DNA of 64,000 nucleotides from Methylobacterium oryzihabitans (GTDB lineage: Bacteria; Pseudomonadota; Alphaproteobacteria; Rhizobiales; Beijerinckiaceae), in NCBI RefSeq assembly GCF_004004555.2, contig NZ_SACP01000026.1, positions 1 to 64,000 of the forward strand, written 5' to 3'. Each line of letters opens with the position of its first letter. Within the stretch, counting starts at the first letter, position 1. Below, piece by piece: positions 62,358-64,000 of this stretch. The position numbers and the translations under genes were made by a program. Under the pieces are notes generated by a model. It was not told the origin of the DNA. It ran no database searches and saw only the letters and a program-made list of their open reading frames with translations.

Positions 62358-63749
62358 ATGGGCGAGGGACCGCGCACCGCCGCGGTGATGGACACGATCC
62401 GCCGCCGCATCGGCAGCCGCGCCCTGGCGCCGGGCGACCGGCTTCCGTCGATCCGCGGGCTGGCGGCGAGCCTCGGCGTCTCGCCCTCGACCGTCGTCGA
62501 GGCCTACGACCGCCTCGCCGCCGAGGGGTTGGTGCGCTCGCGGCCGGGCTCGGGCTTCTACGCCGCCGGCCCGGTGCCGCCGCCGGGGCTCGCCGAGATC
62601 GGGCCGCGGCTCGACCGCGCCGTCGATCCGTTCTGGGTCTCGCGCCAGTCGCTCGACGCCGACGCGGCGACGCCGAAGCCCGGCTGCGGCTGGCTCCCGG
62701 CCGAGTGGATGCCGAACGCCGCCCTGCGCCGCGCCGCCCGCGGGCTCGCCCGGGCCGACGACGCGGTGCTGTCGTATTACGGCGGCACCCGAGGGCCGCT
62801 CGCCCTGCGCCGCCTGCTGGCGCGCGGATTCGCCGGCGAGGGGCTCGACATCGGCCCCGACCGGATCCTGCTCACCGGCTCGGGCACCCAGGCGATCGAC
62901 CTGATCTGCCGTTTCCTGCTGCGCCCGGGCGACACGGTGCTGATCGACGACCCGGGCTACTTCAACTTCCAGGCGCTGCTGCGCGCCCACCGGGCCGAGA
63001 TCGTCGGCGTGCCCTACACCGCGTCGGGGCCCGACCCCGACCGCTTCGCCGAAGTGCTGGCGGCCCATCGCCCGCGCCTCTACCTGACCAACTCGGCGCT
63101 CCACAACCCGACCGGGGCGACGCTGTCGCCGGCGGTGGCCCACCGGCTGCTCAACGCCGCGGCGGCGCACGACGTGACGATCGTCGAGGACGACATCTTC
63201 GCCGAGTTCGAGCCCGAGCCGTCGCCGCGCCTCGCCGCCCTCGACGGGCTGGCGCGGGTGATCCGCGTCGGCAGCTTCTCCAAGACCCTCTCGGCCTCGG
63301 TGCGCTGCGGCTACGTCGCGGCGCGGGAGGACTGGATCGAGGCGCTGGTCGACCTCCAGGTCGCGACGAGCTTCGGCGGGGTCAGCCCGGTCGCCGCCGC
63401 CCTGGTCCTCGGCGCGCTCGGCGACGGCGGCTACCGCCGGCATCTCGACGCCGTGCGCCGGCGCCTCGCCCGGGCCCGGCGCGACGCCGCCGCGCGCCTC
63501 GACCCGCTCGGCATCCGGCCGTGGCTGATGCCGCGCGGCGGCTTCTACCTGTGGTGCCGCCTGCCCGGGGGCCGCGACGCCGCGAGCGTCGCCCGCGCCG
63601 CCCTGCGCGACGGCGTCGTCCTGGCGCCGGGCGACGTGTTCAGCGTGTCGCGGACCGCGGGAGGCTTCATGCGGTTCAACGTCGCCCAGATGGACGACCC
63701 GCGGGTCGTCCCGGTGCTGGAGCGGGCGCTGGCGACGGCGGGGGATTGA
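62358..63749 (+). CDS. MocR-type regulator (GntR helix-turn-helix fused to aminotransferase domain)
   Basis: The gene encodes 463 residues. The N-terminal winged helix reads ALAPGDRLPSIRGLAASLGV, STVVEAYDRLAAEGLVRSRP. The remaining 380 residues are a fold type I aminotransferase: LTGSGTQAIDLICRFLLRPG, TNSALHNPTGATLSP, and the PLP lysine in VGSFSKTLSASVRCGY, all intact. MocR regulators bind PLP or PLP-amino-acid adducts to sense metabolites. The start at ATG 62358 gives the normal N-terminus. It probably controls the divergent EamA gene. Confidence 0.9.
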   Translation: MGEGPRTAAVMDTIRRRIGSRALAPGDRLPSIRGLAASLGVSPSTVVEAYDRLAAEGLVRSRPGSGFYAAGPVPPPGLAEIGPRLDRAVDPFWVSRQSLDADAATPKPGCGWLPAEWMPNAALRRAARGLARADDAVLSYYGGTRGPLALRRLLARGFAGEGLDIGPDRILLTGSGTQAIDLICRFLLRPGDTVLIDDPGYFNFQALLRAHRAEIVGVPYTASGPDPDRFAEVLAAHRPRLYLTNSALHNPTGATLSPAVAHRLLNAAAAHDVTIVEDDIFAEFEPEPSPRLAALDGLARVIRVGSFSKTLSASVRCGYVAAREDWIEALVDLQVATSFGGVSPVAAALVLGALGDGGYRRHLDAVRRRLARARRDAAARLDPLGIRPWLMPRGGFYLWCRLPGGRDAASVARAALRDGVVLAPGDVFSVSRTAGGFMRFNVAQMDDPRVVPVLERALATAGD

Positions 63750-63813
63750 GCGGCGCGTCCGCTGGCTCTCCGGGAGGGCGCCGCCTATGCTGCGTCCAAA
63801 CAGGGAGGAAAAC

Positions 63814-64000
63814 ATGATGCGCAACGCCACGCGCGCGGCTTCGCTCGCGCTCGCCGCCCTGCTGTGGGCCGGCCCGGCCCCGGCCGCCGACACGACCGTG
63901 CAGGAGGGCTTCTCGACCGAGCGGCTGGCCCGCATCGGCCCGGTGATGAAGCAGGAGATCGACGTCGGCACGGTTCCGGGGGCGGTGACGCTGATCGCCC
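63814..64000 (+). CDS. Beta-lactamase-family serine hydrolase, N-terminal part (cut by window end)
   Basis: An open frame begins at ATG 63814, behind an excellent GGGAGGA site, and runs off the right edge. It encodes a signal peptide (RAASLALAALLWAGPAPAAD, cleaved after AAD or nearby) and then ERLARIGPVMKQEIDVGTVP and GAVTLIA. This matches the start of class C beta-lactamase/esterase-like proteins (PF00144). The catalytic SxxK motif would lie outside the window. The gene follows the MocR gene by 64 bp. Confidence 0.65.
   Translation, partial: MMRNATRAASLALAALLWAGPAPAADTTVQEGFSTERLARIGPVMKQEIDVGTVPGAVTLIA

Overview
The window is a very GC-rich stretch of an alphaproteobacterial genome. I infer Hyphomicrobiales/Rhizobiales, most likely a Methylobacterium-type organism. 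The reasons are the composition, the alphaproteobacterial regulator TrcR (DUF1013), a DUF4170 protein, RepA/RepB-type partition genes, an Aap-type amino-acid transporter, and the large fused trehalose/glucan genes. The presence of rpsA, prs, ihfB, sppA, trpF, trpB and purC says this is chromosome. No rRNA, tRNA, CRISPR array or intact insertion sequence was recognised.

Layout. (1) 0-5 kb looks accessory. It holds a cut-off protein and a CesT-like (type III secretion type) chaperone on the minus strand, separated by a 53-bp tandem duplication. These are followed by an ornithine cyclodeaminase-family gene and a repA-repB pair without repC, which ends in a strikingly AT-rich 60-bp island. (2) 5-27 kb is a transport and catabolism region. 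It has a methyltransferase-like gene, a complete Fe3+/putrescine-class ABC transporter, a CitE-like CoA-ester lyase, a SulP anion transporter, two GST-family genes, an iron-containing alcohol dehydrogenase, a class I fumarase/mesaconase with a class III CoA-transferase, an orphan branched-chain-type binding protein, a cystathionine beta-lyase-like gene and a complete aapJQMP operon. (3) 27.6-30 kb is a LuxR/LuxI quorum-sensing module with a divergent XRE regulator and a small unknown gene downstream of luxI. (4) 30-48.4 kb is an unbroken run of six genes carrying nine or so glucan/trehalose activities: glgX, treZ, malQ-treY fusion, GH13-glgE fusion, treS-maltokinase fusion, glgB. (5) 48.4-64 kb is mostly core genome: a diguanylate cyclase, a candidate small RNA, prs, trcR, rpsA, sppA, ihfB, a LapA-like gene, trpF, trpB (no trpA), an HpaI-type aldolase, purC, and a divergent EamA exporter/MocR regulator pair. 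It ends in a truncated beta-lactamase-family gene.

How genes work together. The 30-48 kb cluster can close a cycle. GlgX and MalQ remodel glucan, TreY/TreZ turn glucan ends into trehalose, TreS and maltokinase turn trehalose into maltose-1-phosphate, GlgE puts maltose back on glucan, and GlgB branches it. The fumarase/mesaconase, CoA-transferase and CitE-like lyase are together the right enzyme classes to convert mesaconate via citramalate and citramalyl-CoA to acetyl-CoA and pyruvate; this is inference. Several intergenic gaps hold palindromic elements with long inverted repeats (989-1174, 9932-10112, 15982-16132) that look like non-autonomous mobile or repetitive elements.
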